From NCBI RefSeq assembly GCF_001633105.1, contig NZ_LUKZ01000009.1:76098-128868 (forward strand): a stretch of DNA of 52,771 nt, given 5' to 3'. This DNA comes from Acidovorax sp. GW101-3H11 (GTDB lineage Bacteria > Pseudomonadota > Gammaproteobacteria > Burkholderiales > Burkholderiaceae_C). Position numbers and translations under genes: made by a program. Positions 17,463 to 25,840 of this stretch are shown piece after piece; within the stretch, counting starts at the first letter, position 1, and every line of letters begins with the position of its first letter. The notes beneath the pieces are model-generated. The model was not told the origin of the DNA. It did no database searches and saw only the letters and a list, made by a program, of their open reading frames with translations.

Positions 17463-17926
17463 CGGTGATTTGCCGTCTGTGGCAGTGCCTTGGCCTCCGT
17501 GCTGGCGGCGGGCACAGGCAGGCCCTCCGGGGGCCACGCCAGCAAGGTTTCAGCTTGTTGGAGGCGCTTGTCGCCATGTCCATTGCTGCCATTGCCCTTG
17601 CCAGTCTCTACCGTACGGTGGGGCAAAGCTCTAAGGGCGTGATGGATGTTGAATCTCGGATCGAAGCGGCGCTGGTAGCCCGCTCGGCGCTGGCCAGTAG
17701 CACGTTTGCAGAAGATGCAGAGCGGCAGCTAAGTGGTGCTTCGGGGGAGTGGCACTGGCATGTCGAGATGCATGCGGAGCAGATTCCCTTGCGGGAGCAA
17801 GACGGGCGACCTGTGCCTGGAGAGCCCTTGCGTGCGGCCAAGGTCACCGTCTACGTCACGCGTGGCAAGGAGGGCCCTACGGTCATGACTTGGACCACCT
17901 GGAAACCATACCGGTCAACGCCATGA
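17459..17926 (+). CDS. gspI: Minor pseudopilin GspI
   Basis: The 155-aa protein has a long 30-residue leader, then QG|FSLLEALVAMSIAAIALASLYRTVGQ, the GspI prepilin signature with Glu5. I use the ATG at 17459, which overlaps the gspH stop; a shorter leader would need a non-ATG start. GspI forms the tip complex with GspJ and GspK. Translational overlap with gspJ (ATGA) follows. Confidence 0.9.
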   Translation: MTVICRLWQCLGLRAGGGHRQALRGPRQQGFSLLEALVAMSIAAIALASLYRTVGQSSKGVMDVESRIEAALVARSALASSTFAEDAERQLSGASGEWHWHVEMHAEQIPLREQDGRPVPGEPLRAAKVTVYVTRGKEGPTVMTWTTWKPYRSTP

Positions 17927-18534
17927 ACCGCCTTCTCCAAAATCGATCGCGCGGTTTTACTTTGCTGGAACTGCTGATTGCCCTGGCCGTCACGGCGGCG
18001 GTGGTTGCGCTGATGTTTGCAGGCTTTGGTGTGATTGGTCGCTCTGAAGAGCGCAATCAGCGCGTGATGGAGCGCTCGGAGCGGATGCTGGTGGTCAGCC
18101 AGTGGCTGGGGCGAAAATTCGATGCATTGCGCTTGCTCAGTCGGCGTGACGGGAATACGTTTGTCAATTTCTTCAGTGGCAACGCTGCGGGGGTCATTTG
18201 GGTCGCCCCTTTGCCCGAGCGCGGCGATGCGGGCGGACTCTATGTGTTTCGCATGAACCCTCTGCGCCATGAGAACGGCCGTATAGACCTTTCTGTTGAG
18301 GCTGTTCCCTACGATGGCGCGCTCATGGCGCTGGACTGGAGTAAGGCCTTGCGTGAGACCCTGCTGCGGGATGTGCGGACCTTGCAGTGGTACTACCAGG
18401 ATGGACGCTCCGGCGAATGGACGCAGCAATGGGACGCGTCCAGAGCGGGTTATCCTGCAAGGGTTCGTGTCGAGATCGCCGACGAACGTGGCGCATGGCC
18501 ATCCCTGGTATTCCCCCTGGCGAGGGCCCGGTGA
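17923..18534 (+). CDS. gspJ: Minor pseudopilin GspJ
   Basis: The 203-aa protein starts MNRLLQNRSRG|FTLLELLIALAVTAAVVALMFAGFGV, a prepilin leader of 11 residues with Glu5. The rest (LEQ-like SERMLVVSQWLGRKFDALRLL, and a C-terminal LQWYYQDGRSGEWTQQWD) matches the large minor pseudopilin GspJ. Starts and stops overlap with both neighbours, so the unit is translated as a coupled operon. Confidence 0.9.
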   Translation: MNRLLQNRSRGFTLLELLIALAVTAAVVALMFAGFGVIGRSEERNQRVMERSERMLVVSQWLGRKFDALRLLSRRDGNTFVNFFSGNAAGVIWVAPLPERGDAGGLYVFRMNPLRHENGRIDLSVEAVPYDGALMALDWSKALRETLLRDVRTLQWYYQDGRSGEWTQQWDASRAGYPARVRVEIADERGAWPSLVFPLARAR

Positions 18535-19448
18535 TGGCCTCGCGTGTACACAATGTTCGGGGCGCGGCGCTCATCATGGTGCTCTGGCTGGTGGCGGCAC
18601 TGTCGCTGGTGGTGCTTGCGGGCGCGCAGGGGGTGCGGCAACAAACCCAGCGGACAGCACTAGATATAGAGCGCCTGCGTGTGGAGTCTGTTCTGGACGC
18701 CGCAATACAGCTGACTGCCCAGCGTCTGCTGCTTGGCAGAGGCAAGGACAGCCAGTATCGGGTCCAGCGGCTGTCGTTGGGGCAAAGCGATGTTTGGGTG
18801 GAAATCACGCCATCAGGAGGTCTGGTGGACGTCAACGTCGCCAGCGAGGCGCTGCTCCAGGCTCTTTTCCAGAGGGCGGGAGGGCTCTCGTCTGGCGAGG
18901 CAGCTATCCTCGCCTCTCGAGTGAAGGACTACATTGATCCCGACGATACCCCCGGTGGGGTGGGAGGGGCTGAGGCTGCCCAGTACCGTGCTGCTGGCTG
19001 GCCTTCCATGCCCCGGAACTCGGCGCTGGAAGATCTTTCCGACCTGAAATCGGTGCTCGGAATGACCGCAGGGCTCTATGAGATAATCGCGCCCCATTTG
19101 GGCATCAACGGGCAGCAACGCATCGAAATCGACTCCGCTCCCCCCGCACTGATCGACGCCCTGACGGGTCAGCAGGGTCTTGGGGCGCGCATTCATAAAT
19201 CCCCACCGGAAATGAGGGCGGGTGTGCTTCTTTCAGGAGCCGCCGCCGAGTTCTTCACGCCTGCTCGGTCGTCAGGTGGGCAGACTGTACGTGTGCGAGC
19301 TTTCACCCAGGCAGAAGGCGACCGTTGGTGGCAGCGCGAGGTTTGGATCGACCCCAGCGAGCGCCCAGACGCATTGACGCCATGGACAACCCGCTCGGTA
19401 GAGCCTACACGCCGCTTCAACAAGCCGGAACAGGAATTCAAGCCATGA
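18534..19448 (+). CDS. gspK: Minor pseudopilin GspK
   Basis: GspK caps the pseudopilus tip. The 304-aa protein has the leader ending VRG|AALIMVLWLVAALSLVVLAGAQG, lacking Glu5 as is normal for GspK. The SAM-like part has VNVASEALLQALFQRAGGLSSGEAAILASRVKDYIDPDD and the SALEDLSDLKSVLGM segment. The start at 18534 overlaps the gspJ stop; a GTG three bases earlier is an alternative. Confidence 0.93.
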   Translation: MASRVHNVRGAALIMVLWLVAALSLVVLAGAQGVRQQTQRTALDIERLRVESVLDAAIQLTAQRLLLGRGKDSQYRVQRLSLGQSDVWVEITPSGGLVDVNVASEALLQALFQRAGGLSSGEAAILASRVKDYIDPDDTPGGVGGAEAAQYRAAGWPSMPRNSALEDLSDLKSVLGMTAGLYEIIAPHLGINGQQRIEIDSAPPALIDALTGQQGLGARIHKSPPEMRAGVLLSGAAAEFFTPARSSGGQTVRVRAFTQAEGDRWWQREVWIDPSERPDALTPWTTRSVEPTRRFNKPEQEFKP

Positions 19449-20446
19449 CAGGTCGGGGGCAGCTATCTCTTCGTGTGCAAACCGCGCTTGACCGGTTCGC
19501 ATGGGGCATTGGTGACCTCAGGCGGGTGTTGGTGGAGCATGGCGCCTGGCCCGCCAGTGCCAGCGTCGCCGTGGCCTCCGATGGGGGGCGCTGGTCTGTG
19601 ACTGGGGGGCGTTTGCGCAAGCGGGTTGGCAGCCGCAAGGCCGTGAGCCTGTTGGTGCCAGAAATGGAATGCCTGTGGGGGGCGGTGCAGCTCCCCTCCA
19701 TGCCGCGCAAAGCTTTGGGCGGTGCGGTGGAAGAGGCGCTGTGGCGCGTGTCCCCCCTGCCGCCGGATCAGATCATTTCAGCCTGGAAAGCCGAGCCGGA
19801 GGCCAGCGGAGGCTGGTCCATCCAATGGGGAATGTGTCGGCGCAGCGTGCGCGACCAACTGCTGACCCAGCATGGGCTACCCGCAGATGCGCCTGTTTTT
19901 CTGTTGCGGGAAGGTCGAGCTTTTCCTGTGCGTAACCAGGCCTGGCAGAAGCAGAGCAATCGCCAGCGGTGGGTGGATGGTGCTGCCGTGGTGCTGCTCT
20001 TGCTGACGTTGGTGGCGCTGTCCCTGCCTGCGCTGATGCCTTTGGTATTGCAGCGCCAGGCTGTGGTGAGGGCGGTCGAGCATGTCAACATGCTGGTGCC
20101 CAAGGCAGCGCCCCTGCGCCAGAAGATGGATGAGCTGCGCCGCCAGGCCGACGTGGCCGAGGAGTTGCGCAAGAATGCTGGCACCGATCTGCCTCTGGCC
20201 AGCGTAGTTGACGGCCTGTCGGCCGCCTTGCCAGGCGATACCTGGCTGGACCGCATCGAAATAAACGGCTCAGAGATCCGCATCACGGGATTGACTTCCA
20301 ACGCTCCAGAACTAATCGCGCAGCTGGGGCGCCACCCCGCGCTGGCCGATGTCCGGGCCACGGGGGCCAGCGTGCGTGAAGGCGCGTCGAACAAGGAGCG
20401 CTTCACCTTCGAAATGCGCTGGCGCGGCGAAGGAGCAAAGCCATGA
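19445..20446 (+). CDS. gspL: GspL-type assembly protein with PilN-like C-terminus
   Basis: The 333-aa protein has a cytoplasmic half (1-175) that resembles a reduced actin-like GspL/PilM fold, and one membrane helix at about 180-202. Its periplasmic part, with a short coiled segment (210-250) and a ferredoxin-like PilN-type domain (LASVVDGLSAALPGDTWLDRIEINGSEIRITGLTSNA), completes it. GspL links GspE to the platform and GspM. It is shorter than classical GspL. Start overlaps gspK. Confidence 0.82.
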   Translation: MTGRGQLSLRVQTALDRFAWGIGDLRRVLVEHGAWPASASVAVASDGGRWSVTGGRLRKRVGSRKAVSLLVPEMECLWGAVQLPSMPRKALGGAVEEALWRVSPLPPDQIISAWKAEPEASGGWSIQWGMCRRSVRDQLLTQHGLPADAPVFLLREGRAFPVRNQAWQKQSNRQRWVDGAAVVLLLLTLVALSLPALMPLVLQRQAVVRAVEHVNMLVPKAAPLRQKMDELRRQADVAEELRKNAGTDLPLASVVDGLSAALPGDTWLDRIEINGSEIRITGLTSNAPELIAQLGRHPALADVRATGASVREGASNKERFTFEMRWRGEGAKP

Positions 20447-21000
20447 AACTGATGAATCCTTGGTTGCGCCGCGCGGTAGTTGTTGTGCTGCTGCTGTTCT
20501 TTGGAGGGCTGGTATGTGCTGCGCTGGTGTACCAGGCCCTCTGGGCCCGCTATGACAACGCATTGCAACAACTGGAGCCCCGCAGCGAGCGGCTTGAGGG
20601 TGTGGTGAATGCGGGCGCCGACATCGAAACCCTGCTGGGCACTGCCAACGGTACGGTGGCTCCGTGGCTGCATCCTGGTGGCGAAGCTGCGCAGAACGAG
20701 GTTCAACAGAAGCTGCGCCAGATGATCGTAGCCTCTGGCAGCACTCTGGTGTCTTCCCAGGCGGCCCTGGAGCCGGGGGCGGAAGGGAAGCTGGCGCGCA
20801 TACGCCTCACGGCCACAGTCACGGGCGACTGGTCCAAGCTGGTGGGCTTCATGGAGAGCCTGCAAATGCACCGCCCGCCGTTCTGGGTGCGTACGGCCAG
20901 CATCACGCGCGAAGGCGCCAGCGCGGGCGCTGGCCCGCAGGCTGCGCGCCTGGCCTTGCAGCTGGAGGCGCCCCTGGCGCCAGAAAAGGTCACCCCATGA
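20443..21000 (+). CDS. gspM: GspM-type assembly protein
   Basis: This 185-aa protein has a short cytoplasmic tail, a single membrane helix (about residues 10-32), a coiled segment (NALQQLEPRSERLEGVVNAG) and a ferredoxin-like periplasmic domain ending in LALQLEAPLAP. This is the layout of GspM/PilO, the partner of GspL. It overlaps gspL and the next gene by ATGA-type junctions. The assignment rests on layout and position more than on motifs. Confidence 0.8.
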   Translation: MKLMNPWLRRAVVVVLLLFFGGLVCAALVYQALWARYDNALQQLEPRSERLEGVVNAGADIETLLGTANGTVAPWLHPGGEAAQNEVQQKLRQMIVASGSTLVSSQAALEPGAEGKLARIRLTATVTGDWSKLVGFMESLQMHRPPFWVRTASITREGASAGAGPQAARLALQLEAPLAPEKVTP

Positions 21001-21521
21001 TGATCAAGCCATGGTATCTGGCCCCTTTGCTAGCCGCTGCAGCGCTGGCTGCAAGCGCCTATTGGTGGCAGGCCGAAAAAGACCGCTGGGTCCCTCCCAA
21101 GGAGCGTCGGCCCGACCTGCCCAAGGTGGAGCCCATGCCGCAGTCCGTGCCGATGCGCGCCAGGCAGGCGTTGGAGCGCCCCGTGTTATGGGTTTCCCGC
21201 CGACCCCTGGATGTGGACGACAAAAAAGGTAGCGTGGCGCGTGAGCTGACGCAGTCGCGGCTAACGGCCGTGCTGGAGTCGGGAGGGGAGCGTGTGGCTA
21301 TTTTGCAGCGCGCCGATGGCAGCACCCTCAAGATCACAGCAGCAACCCAGCCCTGGCGCATCGTGTCGTTTGATGGCCGCAAGGCCGTTTTTGCCTCAGC
21401 AGACGAGGGGCAGGTAGAGCGGCCGCTGGAGGCGGGAAGTCCCGCTGCGGCGCCTGCAAAAACCAGCCCTATCGCTGGCCCCATCGGCGACCGTGCGCGC
21501 AATCCTGCTGCAAACCAGTAA
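20997..21521 (+). CDS. Short GspN/GspC-like periplasmic assembly protein
   Basis: The 174-aa protein has an N-terminal membrane helix (PWYLAPLLAAAALAASAYWW) and a periplasmic domain (about 60-145) with VLWVSRRPLD... SRLTAVLESGGERVAILQRADGSTLKITAATQPWRIVSFDGRKAVFAS. This pattern resembles the homology region of GspC and short GspN proteins, which contact the secretin. No separate gspC exists in the operon, so this protein may fill that role. The C-terminus is low-complexity Ala/Pro. Confidence 0.65.
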   Translation: MMIKPWYLAPLLAAAALAASAYWWQAEKDRWVPPKERRPDLPKVEPMPQSVPMRARQALERPVLWVSRRPLDVDDKKGSVARELTQSRLTAVLESGGERVAILQRADGSTLKITAATQPWRIVSFDGRKAVFASADEGQVERPLEAGSPAAAPAKTSPIAGPIGDRARNPAANQ

Positions 21522-21573
21522 CAGCAGGTGCTAAGCCACCGTAGTGCACCCCAATATTGTGGAGTTATCCCCT

Positions 21574-24033
21574 ATGAACATTCGGCCTTCCATTCTTTTG
21601 CTAGCTTTGTTGGCCTCTGGCTGTGCCAGCACGCAGGGTGGGCCCGCTGCAAGTCCTGTATCCCCGCCTGTGTCTGCCGCCGTGCCTGCTTCTGTCGTCG
21701 GCAGCACGGCAGCGCCTGCCACTAAGGAGGAGGTCCAGGCGCCAGCGCCCGCTCTGTCTGTTGCACCGACGGTGGCCGGCAGCTTGCCTGCCTCCACTTC
21801 GGAAGCAGCCAAGACTCCTGAAATCAAACGGCCTGCCGGAGGCTCCCGGATGTTCCCCGGGGACGACAACCTCTTCAAGCGCAGTATCGCGCCGCGCGTG
21901 GATCCCGTGCTGGCCCAGGGCGACAAGGTTGCCCTTAACTTCGAGAATGTCACGGTGGGCAACCTTGCTACCGCTTTGTTGGGAGATCTGCTCAAGCTCA
22001 ACTACACCATCGACGCAGGTGGCGACACCGTGGTGAGCCTGCACACGCGCCAGCCGCTGCTGCGCAGCCAGGTGCTCGATGTGCTGGACGCAGTGCTCTT
22101 GCCGCACGATCTGGCCATCGTTCGCGACAACGCGGGCGTGTACCACGTTACCAAACGCACGGTCACCCTGGGCGCGCGCCCGGTGGTGGGGGCCTCCAAC
22201 TTCAAGGATCTGTCGGGCTCGGGCACGGTCATCGTTCCGTTGAACCATATTGCAGCGGCCGAAATGGCCAAGATACTGGCGCCTATCGCCCCCAGGGAGG
22301 CGATTGTCTATGTGGACAGCATGCGCAACCTGCTGGTGCTGCAGGGCAGCAAGGCCCAGTTGGGCGGATGGCTGGAGATGGTGGACGCCTTTGATGTGGA
22401 CTTCCTCTCCGGTATGTCGCTGGGCGTGTTTGTTCTAGAGAATGCCAACGTCAATGTGGTGCGCGACGCTCTGCAGGCCATGCTGGGTACCGACAAGTCG
22501 GCAGACCCCTATGGCGGTGCCAGCCCTGCCGCGCCGGCCGGTGCCGCCCCGGGTGCCGCTGGTGCGGCTCCAGGGGGCGGTGCTGCAGGCGCCTCCGCGC
22601 AGGTGGCCAGCCCCCTGGGCGGGCTCATCCGGGTGTTTCCGGTGGAGCGGCTCAACGCCTTGGTTGTGGTCACGCCCCGTGCGCACCTGTTGACCCAGGT
22701 CGAAACCTGGGTCCGGCGCCTGGACCGACCGACCGACACGCTGGAAGCCAGCCTGTTTGTCTACCCCGTCCAGAATGGCTCCGCACTGCAGCTGGCGGAA
22801 ATGCTCAATGGCCTGTTTGGCGGGCAGTCTGCGCAGGCAAAGTCGGGTGGTGGGGTGGCGGGTGGCTCTGCGCCGACGCAGTTCACCCAGGGTGCAGGCA
22901 CTGGTAGCGCTGGGCTCAACTCCGGCAGCATGGGTGGTACGAGCCCCTTGGGTGGAACCGGCACGGGCGCAGGTACGGGCACCGGCACGGGTTCTGCAGG
23001 GGGGGGCGGCTTTCAGGCCATGGGAAACAACAAGACCTCGCCCAACAACACCTCGCTCACGTCCACCAGCCAACTGGACGGCAACGTGCGTGTGGTGGCC
23101 GACGAAAAGCGCAACGCCCTGCTCATCCGCGCCCCGCGCACCGAGTACCGCCGCATTGAGCAGGCGCTGCGCGAGCTGGACAAGGCGCCCGCGCAGGTGC
23201 TGATTGAAGCGAGCATCGTGGAGGTCAGCCTCACGGGCAACCTTCAATATGGCGTGGAATGGTTTGTGCAAAACAGCATCTCGGGTGGCCGCGAAGGGCA
23301 GGCCCTGCTGAACATGCGGGACTCGGGTGTTATTGCCCCCCGGCAGCCAGGGTTCTCGTACACCATCCTCAACAAGGCGGGTGTTGTGCGTGCCACGCTC
23401 AATGCGCTGGCTGAAAAATCCCAGGTGCGCCTGCTGTCCAGCCCCTCGGTGCTGGTGCTGAACAACCACAATGCCACCATCCAGGTGGGGCAGCAGCAGC
23501 CGATCAAAAGCTCCACCTCGGTCACCACGGGCAACCTGGTGACCGAGTCCATCACCTATAAAGACACAGGCGTGATGCTTTCCGTGACGCCCTCGGTCAA
23601 TGCGGGGGGGTTGATCACCATGGACATCTCGCAACAGGTCACAGACGTGGGGGAGGCAGACTCTGCCACAGGCCAGCGTGCGTTCCTCACGCGCCAGATC
23701 CAGACCCGGGTGGCCGTGCGCTCCGGCGAACCCATTGTGCTGGGGGGCTTGATCCGTGAAAACGACACCACCGGCCGCAGCGGTGTGCCCCTTCTCTCCA
23801 GCCTCCCGGTGGTTGGCGCCTTGTTTGGTAACACCACCAACAACAACAACCGCACCGAGTTGTTGGTGTTGCTGACCCCGCGCGCGCTGGAAGACGACGA
23901 CGCACTGCGCAGCGCCAGCGCCGAACTGCGCCAGCGCATGCGCGCCATGTCTTTGCAGTCGGCCCCGTCGATGCCGCGTAATGAAGCAGAAGTGCCCGCC
24001 GCACAATCCGAACAACCCCAGCTTCCGCGCTGA
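21574..24033 (+). CDS. gspD: Type II secretion outer-membrane secretin GspD
   Basis: GspD forms the outer-membrane channel. The 819-aa protein begins with a lipoprotein signal (LLALLASGC, lipid Cys at 17). N0-N3 domains follow, then the secretin domain with VPLLSSLPVVGALFGNTTNNNNRTELLVLLTPR near the end. Two unusual inserts are Ala/Gly/Pro-rich (about residues 309-350) and Gly/Thr/Ser-rich (about 422-492), the second containing GTGTGAGTGTGTG-type runs. As a lipidated secretin it may be self-piloted. It ends the gsp operon instead of starting it. Confidence 0.94.
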   Translation: MNIRPSILLLALLASGCASTQGGPAASPVSPPVSAAVPASVVGSTAAPATKEEVQAPAPALSVAPTVAGSLPASTSEAAKTPEIKRPAGGSRMFPGDDNLFKRSIAPRVDPVLAQGDKVALNFENVTVGNLATALLGDLLKLNYTIDAGGDTVVSLHTRQPLLRSQVLDVLDAVLLPHDLAIVRDNAGVYHVTKRTVTLGARPVVGASNFKDLSGSGTVIVPLNHIAAAEMAKILAPIAPREAIVYVDSMRNLLVLQGSKAQLGGWLEMVDAFDVDFLSGMSLGVFVLENANVNVVRDALQAMLGTDKSADPYGGASPAAPAGAAPGAAGAAPGGGAAGASAQVASPLGGLIRVFPVERLNALVVVTPRAHLLTQVETWVRRLDRPTDTLEASLFVYPVQNGSALQLAEMLNGLFGGQSAQAKSGGGVAGGSAPTQFTQGAGTGSAGLNSGSMGGTSPLGGTGTGAGTGTGTGSAGGGGFQAMGNNKTSPNNTSLTSTSQLDGNVRVVADEKRNALLIRAPRTEYRRIEQALRELDKAPAQVLIEASIVEVSLTGNLQYGVEWFVQNSISGGREGQALLNMRDSGVIAPRQPGFSYTILNKAGVVRATLNALAEKSQVRLLSSPSVLVLNNHNATIQVGQQQPIKSSTSVTTGNLVTESITYKDTGVMLSVTPSVNAGGLITMDISQQVTDVGEADSATGQRAFLTRQIQTRVAVRSGEPIVLGGLIRENDTTGRSGVPLLSSLPVVGALFGNTTNNNNRTELLVLLTPRALEDDDALRSASAELRQRMRAMSLQSAPSMPRNEAEVPAAQSEQPQLPR

Positions 24034-24097
24034 GCAAAAGATATAGCTTGTTAGTTAGTGGATGCTCAGCCACACCCCATTTTCTAGGAGAATATGC

Positions 24098-24538
24098 ATG
24101 AAATTGCCTATGTTTCAACGTCGTCGTATGCTGGGTCGCCTGGCTTTGCCTGTTATGGCTGCACTGGCCGTTGGGTTGACCGGGTGTGCTGCTAGCAGCC
24201 CCTCGCCCGCCAAAGACCGCGAGGTCTTGTTGCAACGTGCCCAGGAGTTCTGGAAGTCGGTGCAAGACAACGATGCGGTCACTTCCTGGAAGTATGAGGA
24301 GCTGTCCAAAAAGCCGGGGTGGACCTTGCAGGCCTACTTGAAGCGCGAGGGCATTCTTTATGAAGCCGTGCAAGTGCAGGATATCCTCTCTCTGGAGGGA
24401 GATCGCGCCGTGGTGAATGTCAAGGTCAATTACTCGGTGCCCCTGCTACGCATGATGAACCAAGAGGCGGTCTTGAAGGATGAGTGGGTGCGGCTGGATG
24501 GGCTGTGGTACCACGCAGACCGCAAGAGCATTCTGTGA
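24098..24538 (+). CDS. Small lipoprotein of unknown function
   Basis: This 146-aa protein has a lipoprotein signal with lipid Cys at position 30 (AALAVGLTGC). The mature part (DREVLLQRAQEFWKSVQDNDAVTSWKYEELS ... LKDEWVRLDGLWYHADRKSIL) looks like a small alpha+beta domain, perhaps NTF2-like. The ATG at 24098 follows TAGGAG with 7 bp spacing. It lies 64 bp behind gspD and could be a pilotin or accessory of the secretin or of the secreted protein downstream. No family recognised. Confidence 0.75.
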   Translation: MKLPMFQRRRMLGRLALPVMAALAVGLTGCAASSPSPAKDREVLLQRAQEFWKSVQDNDAVTSWKYEELSKKPGWTLQAYLKREGILYEAVQVQDILSLEGDRAVVNVKVNYSVPLLRMMNQEAVLKDEWVRLDGLWYHADRKSIL

Positions 24539-24614
24539 GGGCTGCAAGCCTTGATGCGCTTCGTTGTGTTGCTGCAACAAAACAAGGGTGAAAAAAATGA
24601 AAGTGATGCAAGGA

Positions 24615-24643
24615 TTGAAAACCCTGTGTTCACGGGCTAAGAT
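24615..24643 (+). promoter_or_regulatory. Strong sigma70-like promoter of the secreted-protein gene
   Basis: TTGAAA (24615-24620) and TAAGAT (24638-24643) are separated by exactly 17 bp, close to the sigma70 optimum. The message would start near 24650 with a leader of about 78 nt and an AAGGA ribosome-binding site (24715-24719). Confidence 0.7.
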
Positions 24644-24727
24644 ACTCGCAGCCCAAACGGTTTGACGGATGGGTTGCACAGCCCGCAAGGGTGGGAAGCT
24701 TCCTTCTTTTTTCTAAGGACATTTAAG

Positions 24728-25717
24728 ATGAAAAAATTTGCTCTGGCAGCCGTTGCGGCAGCTGCGCTGACGGCTGGTGTGGCTCAGGCTTATACCGTCG
24801 GTTCGTTCTCCAACGGTTTCGTGGTTCCTAACGTGATCCACAACGGTGCTGCCAACACGACCGCTGTCGGTATCATCAACCAATCCACCGGTACGATCCC
24901 AGTGTTCTGGACTTGGTTTGACCAGAACTCCAACCACGGCGTGGATGGTTGCTTCGGTATGACTGCTAAGCAGTACACCGGTTTCAACTGGGCTGCAGCT
25001 TCCGGCGTTGGCATGGAAGGTAAGCGCGGCTATATGGTGTTCGCAGTGGGTCTTCCTGCTGCTGGCGCTACTGCTGCAAACGTTTGCGTGGGCGCAACCC
25101 AAACTCTGGCTGCTGCTGGTGCTGCTACCGCGCAAATCGCCGGTAACGCATTCTATGTGGACGTCGCTGGCAAGAGCGTTGCTTACACGCCCGTGATCGA
25201 CGGCCCTCTGGCGCTGGCTGCTGGCACCAACCTGACCACGATGGGTCACCTGAGCCTGCAGCGCGTTTCTGGCGCCGCTTCGGTTGCTGGTACTGCTCCA
25301 GTTCTGGTTGAGCCCTTTGGCCGTGCTGCCACGACCCAAATGTCTCTGCGTTACTTCATCGACGGCGTGCTGAACAGCGGTAATGACACGCGTATCACGG
25401 TGTGGTCCACGGGTAACCAAATCGGTACGCACACTGTCAACATCTATGACAACGCGCAAAACCGCCAATCCGTGAACTTCATCCTGGCTGAAAGCGAACT
25501 GTCGTGGTTCGATCCTGAAACCATCGCTGGCCGCCCTGCTGCGTTCACGGACGGTTTCATTGAGTGGAACCCATCGGTTCTGCCAGCTGGCGCCCCTGTG
25601 GCTCCTCCAGCTGCTGAAGGCCCTCTGGCGACCATCGGTGGTGACGTGGTTGCTTACTCCACGATCGTTGCTCCCGCCTTTGGCGCTGTGCAAACCCTGC
25701 TGGGCGCACACCGTTAA
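24728..25717 (+). CDS. Secreted, apparently abundant protein; candidate T2SS substrate
   Basis: The 329-aa product has a clear Sec signal peptide (MKKFALAAVAAAALTAGVAQA, cut after residue 21). The mature protein is rich in Ala, Gly, Val, Thr and Asn, poor in Lys, has two cysteines (C75, C120) and looks all-beta. I recognise no named family. Codon choice differs from its neighbours: GCT, GGT, GTT and AAC dominate, the pattern of very highly expressed genes. It has its own promoter and is followed by a double hairpin. It lies directly behind a type II secretion operon. I infer an exported surface protein, possibly S-layer-like or an adhesin; this is not proven. Confidence 0.8.
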   Translation: MKKFALAAVAAAALTAGVAQAYTVGSFSNGFVVPNVIHNGAANTTAVGIINQSTGTIPVFWTWFDQNSNHGVDGCFGMTAKQYTGFNWAAASGVGMEGKRGYMVFAVGLPAAGATAANVCVGATQTLAAAGAATAQIAGNAFYVDVAGKSVAYTPVIDGPLALAAGTNLTTMGHLSLQRVSGAASVAGTAPVLVEPFGRAATTQMSLRYFIDGVLNSGNDTRITVWSTGNQIGTHTVNIYDNAQNRQSVNFILAESELSWFDPETIAGRPAAFTDGFIEWNPSVLPAGAPVAPPAAEGPLATIGGDVVAYSTIVAPAFGAVQTLLGAHR

Positions 25718-25759
25718 TGCCTGAAGATGCGGCTTGTCCGCGTCTTTACGCATAATAAA

Positions 25760-25814
25760 GGGTGGCTTAATGCCACCCCTAAAACAAATAGCGCCTTTGG
25801 GCGCTATTTGTTTT
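25760..25814. terminator. Double hairpin terminator after the secreted-protein gene
   Basis: GGGTGGC/GCCACCC (25760-25778, loop TTAAT) is followed by a perfect 15-bp stem (25781-25795 with 25800-25814, loop TTTG) whose arms are AAAACAAATAGCGCC and its complement, ending in TTTT. The second stem also carries the CTAAAA/AATAGC core of the local repeat family. It would end most transcripts from the strong upstream promoter. Confidence 0.85.
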
Positions 25815-25840
25815 GGTGTGTCAAAAATAGGAATTCTGAA

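Noticed and set aside
13521-24033. Reading the operon as a type IV pilus system
   Set aside because: The set of pseudopilins G to K with a GspG calcium loop, GspL/M-type proteins and a lipidated secretin in one unit fits T2SS; no PilT, PilA or PilQ-type gene is seen.
24728-25717. PEP-CTERM/exosortase substrate
   Set aside because: The C-terminus (VAPAFGAVQTLLGAHR) lacks the PEP motif, membrane helix and basic tail, and no exosortase gene is in the locus.
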